Virus record (IMG/VR): IMGVR_UViG_3300035698_013740
Coordinates: 1 to 64,000 of that record
Source of the DNA: a virus
DNA: 64,000 nucleotides
Reading direction: 5' to 3' (one strand)
In this document: piece by piece, positions 6,272-15,509 of the stretch
Numbering within the stretch: the first letter of the stretch is position 1
How the letters are laid out: every line of letters begins with the position of its first letter
Made by a program: the position numbers and the translations under genes
Notes under the pieces: model-generated
Seen by the model: the letters and a program-made list of their open reading frames with translations, nothing else
Database searches by the model: none
Told to the model about the DNA's origin: nothing

Positions 6272-8380
6272 ATGGCAAAAAGAAAAAAACCTGTTGGAAG
6301 AACACCTCGCTATAAGGATATTGAATCATTTATAGATCCTAGAAATCTTGGAGATTTTGATAAGTTTATAGATAAGATTGGTGAATTTGAAGATGCTCTA
6401 GATGGGGCAGCTCGTAAAAGTGTAGACATGAAGAAGCATGTTTCAGAGGCAGCTAGTGAGTATAAGGATTCATTGGATAGCTTGGGTTCTTTGGGTAAAA
6501 AGATTGTTAAATTGTTTAGTGTTCAGTCTGATATGGCAGATGATCTGACAAACAGAATTAATGGATTTTCTAAAGCGTCGTTTGATTCAATTAACCCTGC
6601 AGTAAAAAATGACATATTAGATAGAATTAAGGCAATTAAGGGACTTACTGACGGTGTAGAAGCGTTTGGATTGAAGAGCACAATGGGACTTGGATTCTTA
6701 CGGGATTATACAGGACAAATTGGTGGAGATATTGCAAATTGGGTAACCAATGGTGGAGAGTTCATTGGGAAACTTAAAAAAATGGGTTTAATTATGGCAC
6801 CAATTGCACTATTTGCAGGTGCAATTGTTGGTGCATTTAAAATAGTTACAGGAATTTTTACTAAAGCGTTAGACAGATTATTAGAAATAGAAGACGCATC
6901 AATTTCAATTAGAAAGGAATTTGGACTCTCAGCAAACGCTGCTAAGGAATTTACAGGATACATTAATGCAAATAGAGAAAAGTTTTTAGCATTGGGAATA
7001 AGTTCCGAAGTTCTAGCAGGAAATATAAATGAAGCTCAAAAGGAATTTGGATTTATTAGAGATATAACTTCTACTGAATTGAGTCTAATCAACCAATTGA
7101 ACGCAAGATTGGGGATAACTGCATCCACAACTGCTGGAGTTCTTAAGTTGTTTAACCTTATAGGAAAGGAAACAAGACAATCTGACGCTAATATGTTGCT
7201 CTCTACACTAGCGTTATCAGAGGCAGGAAGGGTTGCAAACGCTGAGGTATTTGAGGACATAAAAGATAATAGTGAGCAAATTCTGCTATTCTTTAGAGGT
7301 ACAGATGCAGAATTATCTCAAGCTGTAATCAAGGCAAGACAATTAGGATTATCTATTTCCAGTGTGACCGGGTTTGCATCACAATTACTAGATTTTGAAA
7401 GTTCTATTGCTAGTGAATTGAACGCATCTGTTCTATTGGGTCGTCAAATTAATTTGGATGTTGCTAGGCGATTAGCATTTGAAGGAGATCTTGTTGGTCT
7501 TCAGGAAGAAATGCTAAGAATTACTAAAAGCGCTGGTGATTTTGATAAAATGAATATGTTCCAAAAGAAGGCAATTTCAGATGCATTAGGATTGTCTGTT
7601 ATGGAAATGAGAAATATGTTAGTATTGGAGGAGAAATTATCCAAACTGACCGATGGTGATAAAGCAAAATTTGCTCAATTATCTAAGGCTCAAAAGGCAG
7701 AATTAGAGGGACAACAAAAAATAACATCATTAGATATTGACAGAGTTAAAAACATAGGTGACATGCAAAACACTATGGATAGACTTAAAAATTCGTTTGG
7801 TGCAATAATTGGAAATATCGTAAAGACTGCACAACCTGCAATTGCTACGGTTTTAAAACATGTTCAACAACTGACTTCTGCATGGGGAGATGCGTTTAAT
7901 GATCCCGATACACGAAGGGGATTAGTTGAATCATTTCAGAAAATATCATATTCAGTAACTCAATTATTAGATAAATTGTTTAAGCCTGAAAATTTGCAAA
8001 AAATTGCATCTGTAGTAGAAACTATAATTGCAGGAGCTATAGGAGTTGTAGATTGGGTAATGAATATGTTCGGTGGTGGGAGATCTAATTCTAGTGTTTC
8101 TAGCATGATTAAGTCTTCACAGACCCCTAGTGTTTCTAGCATGACTAAGTCTTCACAGACCCCTAGTGTTAAATCTACTGCAAACGCAAATATATTATCT
8201 AAGACAGGAATGCCTACTCAAATAACTAGCCAAACTGCATCATTAGATAATGCATCTAGGGACGCAAATACCAAAGCAATAAACGAATTAGTGGCTATGT
8301 TAGGTAAACCGCTGGGTGTCAATATAGATGGAAGAAAAATGAATTCACATATGGCAGGTATGGGAGAATTCGCATCATAA
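6272..8380 (+). CDS. Tail tape measure protein (T4 gp29 position)
   Basis: A 702-residue, mostly helical protein located after the tube and chaperone genes, where the tape measure is expected; T4 gp29 is 590. It has long coiled-coil-prone helices (about 20-150 and 400-520), one strongly hydrophobic segment 'LIMAPIALFAGAIVGAFKIV' (about 172-191) that fits the membrane-active region of tape measures, and a Ser/Thr/Gln-rich linker near 600-640. The linker contains a 36-bp tandem duplication (see 8091-8170). The C terminus 'NIDGRKMNSHMAGMGEF' may bind the hub. Length should set tail length; this is known for the family, not shown here. Confidence 0.75.
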   Translation: MAKRKKPVGRTPRYKDIESFIDPRNLGDFDKFIDKIGEFEDALDGAARKSVDMKKHVSEAASEYKDSLDSLGSLGKKIVKLFSVQSDMADDLTNRINGFSKASFDSINPAVKNDILDRIKAIKGLTDGVEAFGLKSTMGLGFLRDYTGQIGGDIANWVTNGGEFIGKLKKMGLIMAPIALFAGAIVGAFKIVTGIFTKALDRLLEIEDASISIRKEFGLSANAAKEFTGYINANREKFLALGISSEVLAGNINEAQKEFGFIRDITSTELSLINQLNARLGITASTTAGVLKLFNLIGKETRQSDANMLLSTLALSEAGRVANAEVFEDIKDNSEQILLFFRGTDAELSQAVIKARQLGLSISSVTGFASQLLDFESSIASELNASVLLGRQINLDVARRLAFEGDLVGLQEEMLRITKSAGDFDKMNMFQKKAISDALGLSVMEMRNMLVLEEKLSKLTDGDKAKFAQLSKAQKAELEGQQKITSLDIDRVKNIGDMQNTMDRLKNSFGAIIGNIVKTAQPAIATVLKHVQQLTSAWGDAFNDPDTRRGLVESFQKISYSVTQLLDKLFKPENLQKIASVVETIIAGAIGVVDWVMNMFGGGRSNSSVSSMIKSSQTPSVSSMTKSSQTPSVKSTANANILSKTGMPTQITSQTASLDNASRDANTKAINELVAMLGKPLGVNIDGRKMNSHMAGMGEFAS
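8091..8170 (+). repeat. 36-bp tandem duplication inside the tape measure gene
   Basis: Two copies of a 36-base unit starting CTAGTGTTTCTAGCATGA (8091-8126 and 8127-8162) differ at one base, followed by 8 bases of a third. In frame it repeats 12 residues, 'PSVSSMTKSSQT'. In a tape measure gene such a change would lengthen a flexible linker by 12 residues. Confidence 0.9.
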
Positions 8381-8390
8381 CGAGAACATT

Positions 8391-9149
8391 TTGCCACAAT
8401 CAATAATTCCAACGCAAATACCTAGAAAGGATAAAAAGTCAATAGATGGTTTAACCAAATTGAATCCTAGAGGAACTACGCAATTACCTACTACTCCATT
8501 AGATCCATTAAATCCAAGATCTAGGACAGTATCTGTTGCACTTCCAGGTCCAGCATCTGATCCAATAAACGATTCAGTATTTACAGACGATCCGTTATCT
8601 ATTTCAATAGATGACACTGTTAATTTCAAAATCAAAGACGTCATAAATAATAAAACAATTCAGTTTAGATGTACTGTATCTAATTTGACTGAATCTGGAC
8701 AACCTTCTTGGAATCAAATAGATTATATTGGAAGGCCATATCCTGTATATGTTTATAAAGGAGTCACTAGATCAGTGACATTTGATTTTAAGGCGTATGC
8801 TAGTAATGAACGAGAGGTGCCAATAATATGGAGTAAAATAAATTACCTAGCAGGATTAATTCATCCAGCAGGATATACACAGGGTGGATTTATGATTCCA
8901 CCGTATATTGAATTTACAATAGGTGATTTATTTAAAAAGCAAATTGGATTCATATCTAGTTATAATAACTCAATTGCACCTGAAGTTCCTTGGGAAGTCA
9001 GATCGGACAGGTTGAAGCTTCCACAAATGGCAGATATAAATTTGACAATAAATATAATTGAAAACGAATTAAAGAGTCCATACGGTCCTAATCATAAATT
9101 ATATGGTTTTGATCCTACGTACGCAATACCTAATCCGGGCACCAAATAA
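8391..9149 (+). CDS. Baseplate tail-tube initiator/cap-type protein (gp48/gp54-like)
   Basis: A 252-residue protein. The first 60 residues are Pro/Thr/Ser-rich and probably extended. The remainder looks like a tube-fold domain: 'DTVNFKIKDVINNKTIQFR', 'YIGRPYPVYVYKGVTRSVTF', 'VPIIWSKINYLAGLIHP', 'MIPPYIEFTIGDLFKKQIGF' and 'LPQMADINLTINIIENE'. That succession is seen in proteins that start the tail tube on the baseplate, such as T4 gp48 and gp54. It follows the tape measure and precedes the gp53-like gene, as expected for baseplate parts. It could be either the initiator or the cap; the sequence alone does not decide. Confidence 0.6.
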   Translation: MPQSIIPTQIPRKDKKSIDGLTKLNPRGTTQLPTTPLDPLNPRSRTVSVALPGPASDPINDSVFTDDPLSISIDDTVNFKIKDVINNKTIQFRCTVSNLTESGQPSWNQIDYIGRPYPVYVYKGVTRSVTFDFKAYASNEREVPIIWSKINYLAGLIHPAGYTQGGFMIPPYIEFTIGDLFKKQIGFISSYNNSIAPEVPWEVRSDRLKLPQMADINLTINIIENELKSPYGPNHKLYGFDPTYAIPNPGTK

Positions 9150-9151
9150 TT

Positions 9152-9454
9152 ATGGCACGATATTCAACACAACCTATTAAGAAAACCATCAATGGAAAGA
9201 GAACTCTAACTACTACTAGATATCCAAAAATTCCAAATAGAATTTCTGACGTATATGTAGTAGCAACAGACGGCGATCGTTTAGATATTCTAGCTCACCA
9301 GTTTTACGGAAGAGTAGATTATTGGTGGATTATTGCTTCTGCAAACAATGTAGGTAAGGCATCATTACACATAACAGAAGGGCTTCAACTTAGAATTCCA
9401 AAGGAAACTGACGCAATTATTCAAGAATTTAATCGGTTAAACAATGTCACTTAA
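9152..9454 (+). CDS. Baseplate wedge LysM-type protein (gp53-like)
   Basis: A 100-residue protein consisting mainly of a LysM-like fold: 'VVATDGDRLDILAHQFYGRV' (about 31-50), 'DYWWIIASANN' and 'ITEGLQLRIPKETD'. This is the N-terminal domain of T4 gp53, which clamps the baseplate wedges, and also of the small tail protein X family. T4 gp53 is 196 residues, so this is the short form. It starts 3 bases after the tube-initiator stop and overlaps the next gene by 11 bases, so the three baseplate genes are translationally linked. Confidence 0.7.
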   Translation: MARYSTQPIKKTINGKRTLTTTRYPKIPNRISDVYVVATDGDRLDILAHQFYGRVDYWWIIASANNVGKASLHITEGLQLRIPKETDAIIQEFNRLNNVT

Positions 9455-12400
9455 CAGACATAAAACATTTTCAAATAATGTAGCACATGAATTTAAGAGA
9501 AGAGAAAACGATTTTGGAGTCTCTAAACAATCTAGTACCTCCCAGGCTACACTGGCTTCACCAATAAATGATGAGCAAGATAACAAATGGAATGGTACTG
9601 GAGGTCGTACTGTATGGTCTAGAGTGTCTTCAGGAGTAATTGGTTATAGACGAGACGATTCCAATAACAGGGAATCTCTAGAAAAGAGTTCTATTGACAG
9701 TTTGGGTGGAATAAAAACAATATCTACTAGAATTGATGGAGATCCAAAAGAAAATGAAATAAACGGAATAGTATTAGAAACCAATTATAAAGCAGAAGAC
9801 ATGTATGGAATTAACCCATATCCTGGATTCAGATCTATTGCAAAGGTTTTATTTAATAAAGATTCTACATCAAATCTGCTAAACAGCAACAACAATCTTC
9901 AAATATTCTCAGATAGAGGACAGCCTGGTCCAGTTTTAGAATCAATTTCTATAAATCACCAAGGATCTTGGGGAATGATTAAAGAAGCAGACGTTACATG
10001 GAGAGCATTTAGCCAAGAACAGTTTGAAACGCTTTCTCATTTTTTATGTAATGTTCAAAAAACAGTAGTTGTGGAGTATGGTTGGTCTTCACACAGGAAG
10101 CCTACACTAGATCTAAGCGATATAGAAAAGGTGAAATACCTTCAGTCTAACCAAATTATGGCCTTAGTTAAAAAGGATAATGAAAATTTTTATGAATCTG
10201 AAAAACAATTTATTGAATCATCTAGGCAGCTAGGAACTGCATCTCAAAATAACAATGATTTAGATTTTGAATCACTTACTCCATACGAAATAGAACAGGA
10301 GCGAAGAGGAGCAGATTACGATGTGTTTATTGGAATCATAAAAAACTTTGTCGTTCAAATAGAAGATGGTGCGTACGTTGTTACTACAAAATTGGTTTCT
10401 ATGTCTCCTGCAGTTATTTCTTCTAGAAATTCAATTAATAACTATTTTGAAACTAGGTTTAATACAGATATAGATCACCTTAGATTAAATAAGGATCCTA
10501 GAGTTTGGTATAAACCATCTAGTTTAATTTCACCGACGTTTTCTAGCAATTCAGATGCTACTGTTCAAGAAGAAATAACTCAAACTGATTTATCAAAGAT
10601 AGAAGATTTTTGGAAAATAATGAGAAATCCAGAAGGTCATATTTTCTATAACAAGTCTAGGGCAGTTTTTGAATTGCAGCCAGAAAACAGATTTCGTTCT
10701 ACAGGATTAGAAGATCATAGGTGGCACTTATACACCCCAGAATTTATTACAGATTTACAATATGTAACTGATTTAGAATTGAAACGCGCATTGATTAGGG
10801 GTGGAAAATTATTAAAGAATTGGAAGCAAGTGGAGCCTGATGTTGTAAACCCAGATGGAGTTACCATTGGACTTATCTTTGGAGCAGTATTGGGTGGAAT
10901 TGCTGGAGGCCCAGGTGGAGTTCTCATAGGTGGTGGAATTGGAGCAGCAACAGGTGAAGCAATGTCTACCTTTGCTAAGGAAATAGATAATTCCTTTGAT
11001 GAAAGAAATTGGCAAGATATTAGGATATTTATTCAAAAAATAGCAGAATTATCAGGAGTAAGCATAACTGGTAAATTGCTAGAAGTATTTTCTAGACGAT
11101 ACCCTGCACCCATATTACATTTTGATTATCCAGAAATAGATCCATATAAATGGCTGGATCCATTAATGGATCAAATTAGATATGTATTAGAACGGCAGCA
11201 TAGGCAGTATCTAGGTATGAGTAAAATACCACCATTTATTCCAGGTGCGATAGATGAGCCACAAGATAAAGGAAAGTTAGAATACGATATTAATTTTGGA
11301 GATCCAACATACAATACAGTTGGCAATAGGGGATCTATAATTGAAAAGGTATACAATTACATTAAAGTTCATTTAAGTGAAAACTCATCTGGACGCGCAT
11401 ACTTAGATAATGGCATTCAGTTTGGAACAGATTTTGCGTTCAATGCAGTTAGGGATGTATTTAACCCGTTTACTGATTATAGATCTCCTAGATTAGATTT
11501 ACGAGGTGGTAAAGGAAAAGGAATTGGATCTGATAGAGAAACTGAAATAACATTAGCAAGATTTGCAGCAATTCAACATCATCTAGGAACAATAGATGCA
11601 CCTAACGTAGATATTGGAAACGATAGCACATTTTCTCTGTTATCTAGAGACAAAAAACTAGAACGCCATTCATATTCCTTCATTACTTGGGGATTATTAG
11701 AAGAACTGCTAAACGCTCAGTTTGTTTCTAAAACTTCTAAATTTTTAAAATTAGATTCAAGCACAACAAAAATCAGATTTCATGAAAATTTAATTTCAAC
11801 TGATGGTGATGTGTGTATACTTCCAAATAAAAACGCACCAAGATTTGATAAGGGAATATTAGTAGATGGGTCTAGATACGATTTATCTATAAATGGAATT
11901 TCACATAGAGACGTAGGAAACGACACATCTGGAAAACTAGAAGAAGATGAAGCTTGGTTGTATTCAATATTTGTTAGTACGGATTTGATTAAATCTGTAT
12001 TTGGAAAAACAGAAACAATGAAGGATGCATTAAGGGAACTCTTAGATTATATTAGCGGAGCACTAATAGACAACTATGAATTTAGAATAGATCAGAGAGG
12101 ATCTACTGCAAGTGTTGTAGATGTTGCGTATTCTAAATACGATAGCTCTACTGAGCGATATAGATTTAAATTCAATCAAGCCACATCTTTTATTAGAAAT
12201 ATTGATTCCGATATAAGTCACACTACACAAACGCAAATGCAAGCGATTTACGGAATGCATAGTGATAAAGATAACAACATATATGGTCCTTTCGAATCTA
12301 GCATCACCCCAATTGTCTCCAAGGGTAAGGATAACTTAGATCTATTTGCACAAGATTTAATTGAAAGCGATGAATCTGATACCGTTCAGAATAATACAGA

Positions 12401-12758
12401 TAAGCTAGATAGCAAGCCAGGCGATGGACATTTTGGTAATTTTTGGATTAACCACGAATCGGGATGGGCTAATTATGTATATCCTGACAAAGAAACCATA
12501 GTGAAACATATTTACGGTCTAGATGTTAATAGTGAACCAATTAACTCAGGAACTACCATACCGAATCTATCAGTTAGTATAACGTTAGATGGAATTAGTG
12601 GAATCAGATATTGGGATGCATTTAACATAGATTACATACCTGCAATTTATAATGAACAAGGATTTTTCTTTGTCACATCAATAAATCAGTCTATAGTAGC
12701 AGGAGATTGGGTAACAACAATAATTGGAAACTATAGATTAAAATCGGTATCTAGATAA
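9444..12758 (+). CDS. Large baseplate / hub-type structural protein
   Basis: At 1104 residues this is the largest protein in the window. Residues about 145-210 include 'GQPGPVLESISINHQGSWG' and 'VVVEYGWS', a pattern of phage hub proteins in which a beta domain ends in an 'E-x-G-W-S' turn. A glycine-rich, hydrophobic segment at about 470-500 ('GAVLGGIAGGPGGVLIGGG') could be membrane-active. The C-terminal part ('ITLDGISGIRYWDAFNIDY', 'FFFVTSINQSIVAGDWVTTI') resembles the end of baseplate hub proteins of other large phages. Exact T4 counterpart is not clear (gp27/gp5-like function is possible). It shares a base with the next start codon (TAATG). Confidence 0.55.
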   Translation: MSLNRHKTFSNNVAHEFKRRENDFGVSKQSSTSQATLASPINDEQDNKWNGTGGRTVWSRVSSGVIGYRRDDSNNRESLEKSSIDSLGGIKTISTRIDGDPKENEINGIVLETNYKAEDMYGINPYPGFRSIAKVLFNKDSTSNLLNSNNNLQIFSDRGQPGPVLESISINHQGSWGMIKEADVTWRAFSQEQFETLSHFLCNVQKTVVVEYGWSSHRKPTLDLSDIEKVKYLQSNQIMALVKKDNENFYESEKQFIESSRQLGTASQNNNDLDFESLTPYEIEQERRGADYDVFIGIIKNFVVQIEDGAYVVTTKLVSMSPAVISSRNSINNYFETRFNTDIDHLRLNKDPRVWYKPSSLISPTFSSNSDATVQEEITQTDLSKIEDFWKIMRNPEGHIFYNKSRAVFELQPENRFRSTGLEDHRWHLYTPEFITDLQYVTDLELKRALIRGGKLLKNWKQVEPDVVNPDGVTIGLIFGAVLGGIAGGPGGVLIGGGIGAATGEAMSTFAKEIDNSFDERNWQDIRIFIQKIAELSGVSITGKLLEVFSRRYPAPILHFDYPEIDPYKWLDPLMDQIRYVLERQHRQYLGMSKIPPFIPGAIDEPQDKGKLEYDINFGDPTYNTVGNRGSIIEKVYNYIKVHLSENSSGRAYLDNGIQFGTDFAFNAVRDVFNPFTDYRSPRLDLRGGKGKGIGSDRETEITLARFAAIQHHLGTIDAPNVDIGNDSTFSLLSRDKKLERHSYSFITWGLLEELLNAQFVSKTSKFLKLDSSTTKIRFHENLISTDGDVCILPNKNAPRFDKGILVDGSRYDLSINGISHRDVGNDTSGKLEEDEAWLYSIFVSTDLIKSVFGKTETMKDALRELLDYISGALIDNYEFRIDQRGSTASVVDVAYSKYDSSTERYRFKFNQATSFIRNIDSDISHTTQTQMQAIYGMHSDKDNNIYGPFESSITPIVSKGKDNLDLFAQDLIESDESDTVQNNTDKLDSKPGDGHFGNFWINHESGWANYVYPDKETIVKHIYGLDVNSEPINSGTTIPNLSVSITLDGISGIRYWDAFNIDYIPAIYNEQGFFFVTSINQSIVAGDWVTTIIGNYRLKSVSR

Positions 12759-13174
12759 TGTCAATATCAGAATATAATAAGCTTACACGTATAGATAGTT
12801 CACTCTATGCAAGAATTCCTAAGTCAGAAAGAAACTTTTCTACTGACAAGGATGTATTAAAAGGATGGTTTCATAGATACTTTATGTCCAATTCAAATGG
12901 AAAGGATTTAGTAAGAGAAGTATCCAAGAAAACGTATTTTCAATTTATTGATAATCCGTTTTGGATTGGAGTTATTCTTAAATGGAATATAGTCAATAAT
13001 GAGGCAAGAGAGTTGAATTTAAACCAAATACGCATGGGACTGAGAACTATAAACGATTTAGATGTATTGCTACCAAACTTATTAGAATATCATAGATCTG
13101 GGGAGTATGTGAGCACAGGAGTACTTACTCCATCCACAACCCAAGTATCACCATTGCAAATATTTGATAAATGA
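12758..13174 (+). CDS. Unknown protein at the end of the tail module
   Basis: A 138-residue protein that I do not recognise. It has aromatic-rich stretches 'GWFHRYFMSN' and 'FIDNPFWIGVILKWN' and a C-terminal Ser/Thr-rich tail ('STGVLTPSTTQVSPL'). It overlaps the hub-type gene by one base (TAATG) and the polymerase-like gene by four (ATGA), so it is made together with both. The position suggests a baseplate accessory protein. Confidence 0.6.
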   Translation: MSISEYNKLTRIDSSLYARIPKSERNFSTDKDVLKGWFHRYFMSNSNGKDLVREVSKKTYFQFIDNPFWIGVILKWNIVNNEARELNLNQIRMGLRTINDLDVLLPNLLEYHRSGEYVSTGVLTPSTTQVSPLQIFDK

Positions 13175-14523
13175 TAACAACTATAACTAACGAAACCTTT
13201 GGTAGTTTTTTACGTAGATGGCAAAACGATGAATGTTTTGTAGATTTTGTATTATCTGATAGCGAACTACATCCTAGAAATAATTCTATATCTTTGATTT
13301 TAATTAAATTTATAGATGACGGGGATACGTTTGTACTTCCAATAAATCATAATGAAGCAAATAACGTAAACATAGATTTGTTATTAATGCTCAGAAGTTC
13401 TAACACTGCAAAATACGTTTTAGAAAAAAAGAAAATTAACCATGCGTTTTCACTAAGGGGAAATGTAATTGATGTTTCCTTAAGTAGATATATAATGGAT
13501 GGATCCACAACAGAATATGATCTCCATTATACAAAGTCCCATACTCACATATACTCTACTCAATATAAGTATAAAAACTTAAATAGGGCAATACCTGTTT
13601 TAAAGTGGGTAGAATGGTTTGAATCCGTATACGAAGAAATTTATCCATACCTTAAAGATATAAAGGTAAATTCGTTTTACAACATAAGCTTTTTGAATAC
13701 TCTATCTATTATAGAGCGAAATGGATTATTTGTAAATCCTAATAAATTCACAGGATCAGATAAGCATATTTCAAAACAAGGATTGGTACATACCGAGTAC
13801 AATCCATTTACCTCCACAGGTCGACCTTCTAATAGATTTGGCGGAGTTAATTTTTCTGGTCTTTCTAAGAGAGATAAATCTAGAGACGCATATGTTAGTA
13901 GATTTGAAGATAACGGAGAAATGGTATTGTTTGATTTTTCTGCATATCATCCGCATTTATTAGCAAAGTTAATTCAATACAAACTGCCAGAAGGCAATGT
14001 ATATGAATGGCTAGGTAAACAATATTTTGATAAATCTGAATTAACTGACGATGAAATTGAAGAAGCAAAAATAAAGACATTTCAGTATTTCTATGGTGGA
14101 TTTGATAAGAGTACATCATCTATTCCATATTGTGCAAAAATCATAGAGTTTACTGATACACTGTGGGAATACGGAAATGTCAAGGGATACATTTCATCTC
14201 CAGTATCTAAGAGAAAAATTCATTTAGATTTGATTAATGATATAACTAAGCAAAAGCTTCTTAATTATTTACTTCAGTTATATGAAACTGAAATGAACAT
14301 CCTGGTAATGAATAGATTGAATTCGATATTATCTGGTAAATCAAGTAAATTGGTTTTATATACATATGATTCGTTCCTATTTGATATAAACAAATCAGAA
14401 AATGAAAATGGGCAATTGTTAGATCTAATTGTACAAGAATTAAATCCATCTGGACTATTTCCAGTTAGAGGATACAAGGGAAAATCGTATGGAAAATTAA
14501 AACAAATAGAACTAGAAAGATAG
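13171..14523 (+). CDS. Family A DNA polymerase-like protein
   Basis: A 450-residue protein with family A polymerase landmarks in order: 'STGRPSNRFGGVNFSGL' (about 216-232, like the T-x-TGR-(L)-S-S region), motif A 'LFDFSAYHPHLLAKL' with Asp255, motif B 'KIKTFQYFYGG' with Lys302 (compare the K-T-F-x-Y-x-(F/L)-Y-G of T7 polymerase), and motif C 'YTYDSFLFDI' with Asp400. The first 170 residues may be a degenerate 3'-5' exonuclease-like domain ('FVDFVLSDSEL', 'NVIDVSLSRYI'). It is much shorter than Pol I and lies in the tail module, while the replicative family B enzyme is at 22823. It could be a repair or end-filling enzyme, or inactive; the motif order is clear, the activity is not. Confidence 0.65.
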   Translation: MITTITNETFGSFLRRWQNDECFVDFVLSDSELHPRNNSISLILIKFIDDGDTFVLPINHNEANNVNIDLLLMLRSSNTAKYVLEKKKINHAFSLRGNVIDVSLSRYIMDGSTTEYDLHYTKSHTHIYSTQYKYKNLNRAIPVLKWVEWFESVYEEIYPYLKDIKVNSFYNISFLNTLSIIERNGLFVNPNKFTGSDKHISKQGLVHTEYNPFTSTGRPSNRFGGVNFSGLSKRDKSRDAYVSRFEDNGEMVLFDFSAYHPHLLAKLIQYKLPEGNVYEWLGKQYFDKSELTDDEIEEAKIKTFQYFYGGFDKSTSSIPYCAKIIEFTDTLWEYGNVKGYISSPVSKRKIHLDLINDITKQKLLNYLLQLYETEMNILVMNRLNSILSGKSSKLVLYTYDSFLFDINKSENENGQLLDLIVQELNPSGLFPVRGYKGKSYGKLKQIELER

Positions 14524-14549
14524 TTATAGTACAATAGATAAGGAAAATT

Positions 14550-15179
14550 ATGAAATACGACGCATATTTTAGCGCTGCTTTATCAACTACTACATTTTTG
14601 GCTAAAGTAGGGTTTGAGCCAGTAGATTTATCTAAGAGTATCCATAGAGACGCTCTTAAGGAATCTCTCAAAGAAATTGGTACTCCTGATGATGTAATAT
14701 ACGAATTGATTCAAAACGTATTAGATCTGCTATACGAAGATGAAGATAAGGGAAGCGGTAGTGCTAGAGCACAACGAGATAAATTAGGACTTAAGCACAT
14801 TGCATATGGTTTTTATTCTAAATCTGGAAAACAACCAGTTGAATTTAAGCGTGATGGTGATAAGTTTGTACAATCCAACGATTCAGAATATGAAAAAATT
14901 GCAAATGATCGTGGTGAAGATGGTAAGGATAGTGCTCCAGTTAAACAAGATTCTACACCCAACGATTCTACACCTTCTACCGATAATGTTTCTACAGGCG
15001 AAGACGGAGAAGGTGAAGAGCAACCCCCAAATATTGTAGCAACACCACGCCCTGGAAATAGTAAAGAAGCAAAACGAGCAGCTGCATATGGATCAGTTGC
15101 AGCTGAGCTAGCAGTTAAGTACGTTGAAGATACAAAAGAACGTGAAAAACTAGAAGCAGAAGACAAAGAAGGTTTATAA
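14550..15179 (+). CDS. Unknown protein with acidic low-complexity C-terminal half
   Basis: A 209-residue protein that I do not recognise. Residues 1-75 form a compact helical region ('LAKVGFEPVDLSKSI', 'VIYELIQNVLDLLYEDEDKG'), followed by a short mixed region ('HIAYGFYSKSGKQP') and then a disordered Asp/Ser/Thr/Pro-rich stretch (about 120-165). The last 40 residues are again helical and charged. It begins 26 bases after the polymerase-like gene. The build (small folded head, long acidic linker, end helix) resembles scaffold or adaptor proteins, but nothing identifies a partner. Confidence 0.6.
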   Translation: MKYDAYFSAALSTTTFLAKVGFEPVDLSKSIHRDALKESLKEIGTPDDVIYELIQNVLDLLYEDEDKGSGSARAQRDKLGLKHIAYGFYSKSGKQPVEFKRDGDKFVQSNDSEYEKIANDRGEDGKDSAPVKQDSTPNDSTPSTDNVSTGEDGEGEEQPPNIVATPRPGNSKEAKRAAAYGSVAAELAVKYVEDTKEREKLEAEDKEGL

Positions 15180-15193
15180 CTCCTTTCGAGATG

Positions 15194-15221
15194 TTGTTGT
15201 GTATTTATATGTACACAACAA
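15194..15221 (+). promoter_or_regulatory. Hairpin with promoter-like loop before the GIY-YIG frame
   Basis: TTGTTGTGTA (15194-15203) and TACACAACAA (15212-15221) form a perfect 10-bp stem around the 8-base loop TTTATATG; the bases TATTTATA span the loop edge. There is no T run after it, so it is not a simple terminator. It ends 4 bases before AGGAG and 15 bases before the apparent start of the endonuclease frame. T4 uses hairpins holding a late promoter to block early translation of I-TevI and other genes; that parallel is an inference here. Confidence 0.45.
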
Positions 15222-15236
15222 ATTTAGGAGACTACG

Positions 15237-15509
15237 ATCAAAAGCCAGTTTCAAATTTACAAAACTACAAATGTAGTTAATGGTAAACAATATATAGGAC
15301 TATCTGCACAAGGTAATAAAAATTATTTTGGATCAGGTAGATTAATAGAAAAGGCAATACGGAAATACGGTAAATCTTCATTTACAAAAGAAATTTTAGA
15401 TGAAACTACTGATGAAGTATATGCCAATGAATTAGAAAGACACTACATTGAAAGTCATAATGCTATAAAAAGATGGCATTTTGATAATTGTAAGTGGAGA
15501 CGTAATTGA
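15237..15509 (+). pseudogene. GIY-YIG endonuclease-like frame lacking a standard start codon
   Basis: A 90-codon frame encodes a short GIY-YIG domain: 'FQIYKTTNVVNGKQYIGLS' (GIY and YIG strands), 'NYFGSGRLIEKAIRKYG' and 'NELERHYIESHNA' with the usual Glu. A good ribosome site (AGGAG, 15226-15230) is followed, six bases later, by ATC at 15237; an in-frame TAG at 15225 excludes an earlier start. The start is therefore ATC, a non-standard codon, or the gene has lost its ATG by a G-to-C change. No DNA-binding tail follows, so it may also be truncated. It overlaps the TTG start of the next gene by four bases. Confidence 0.6.
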
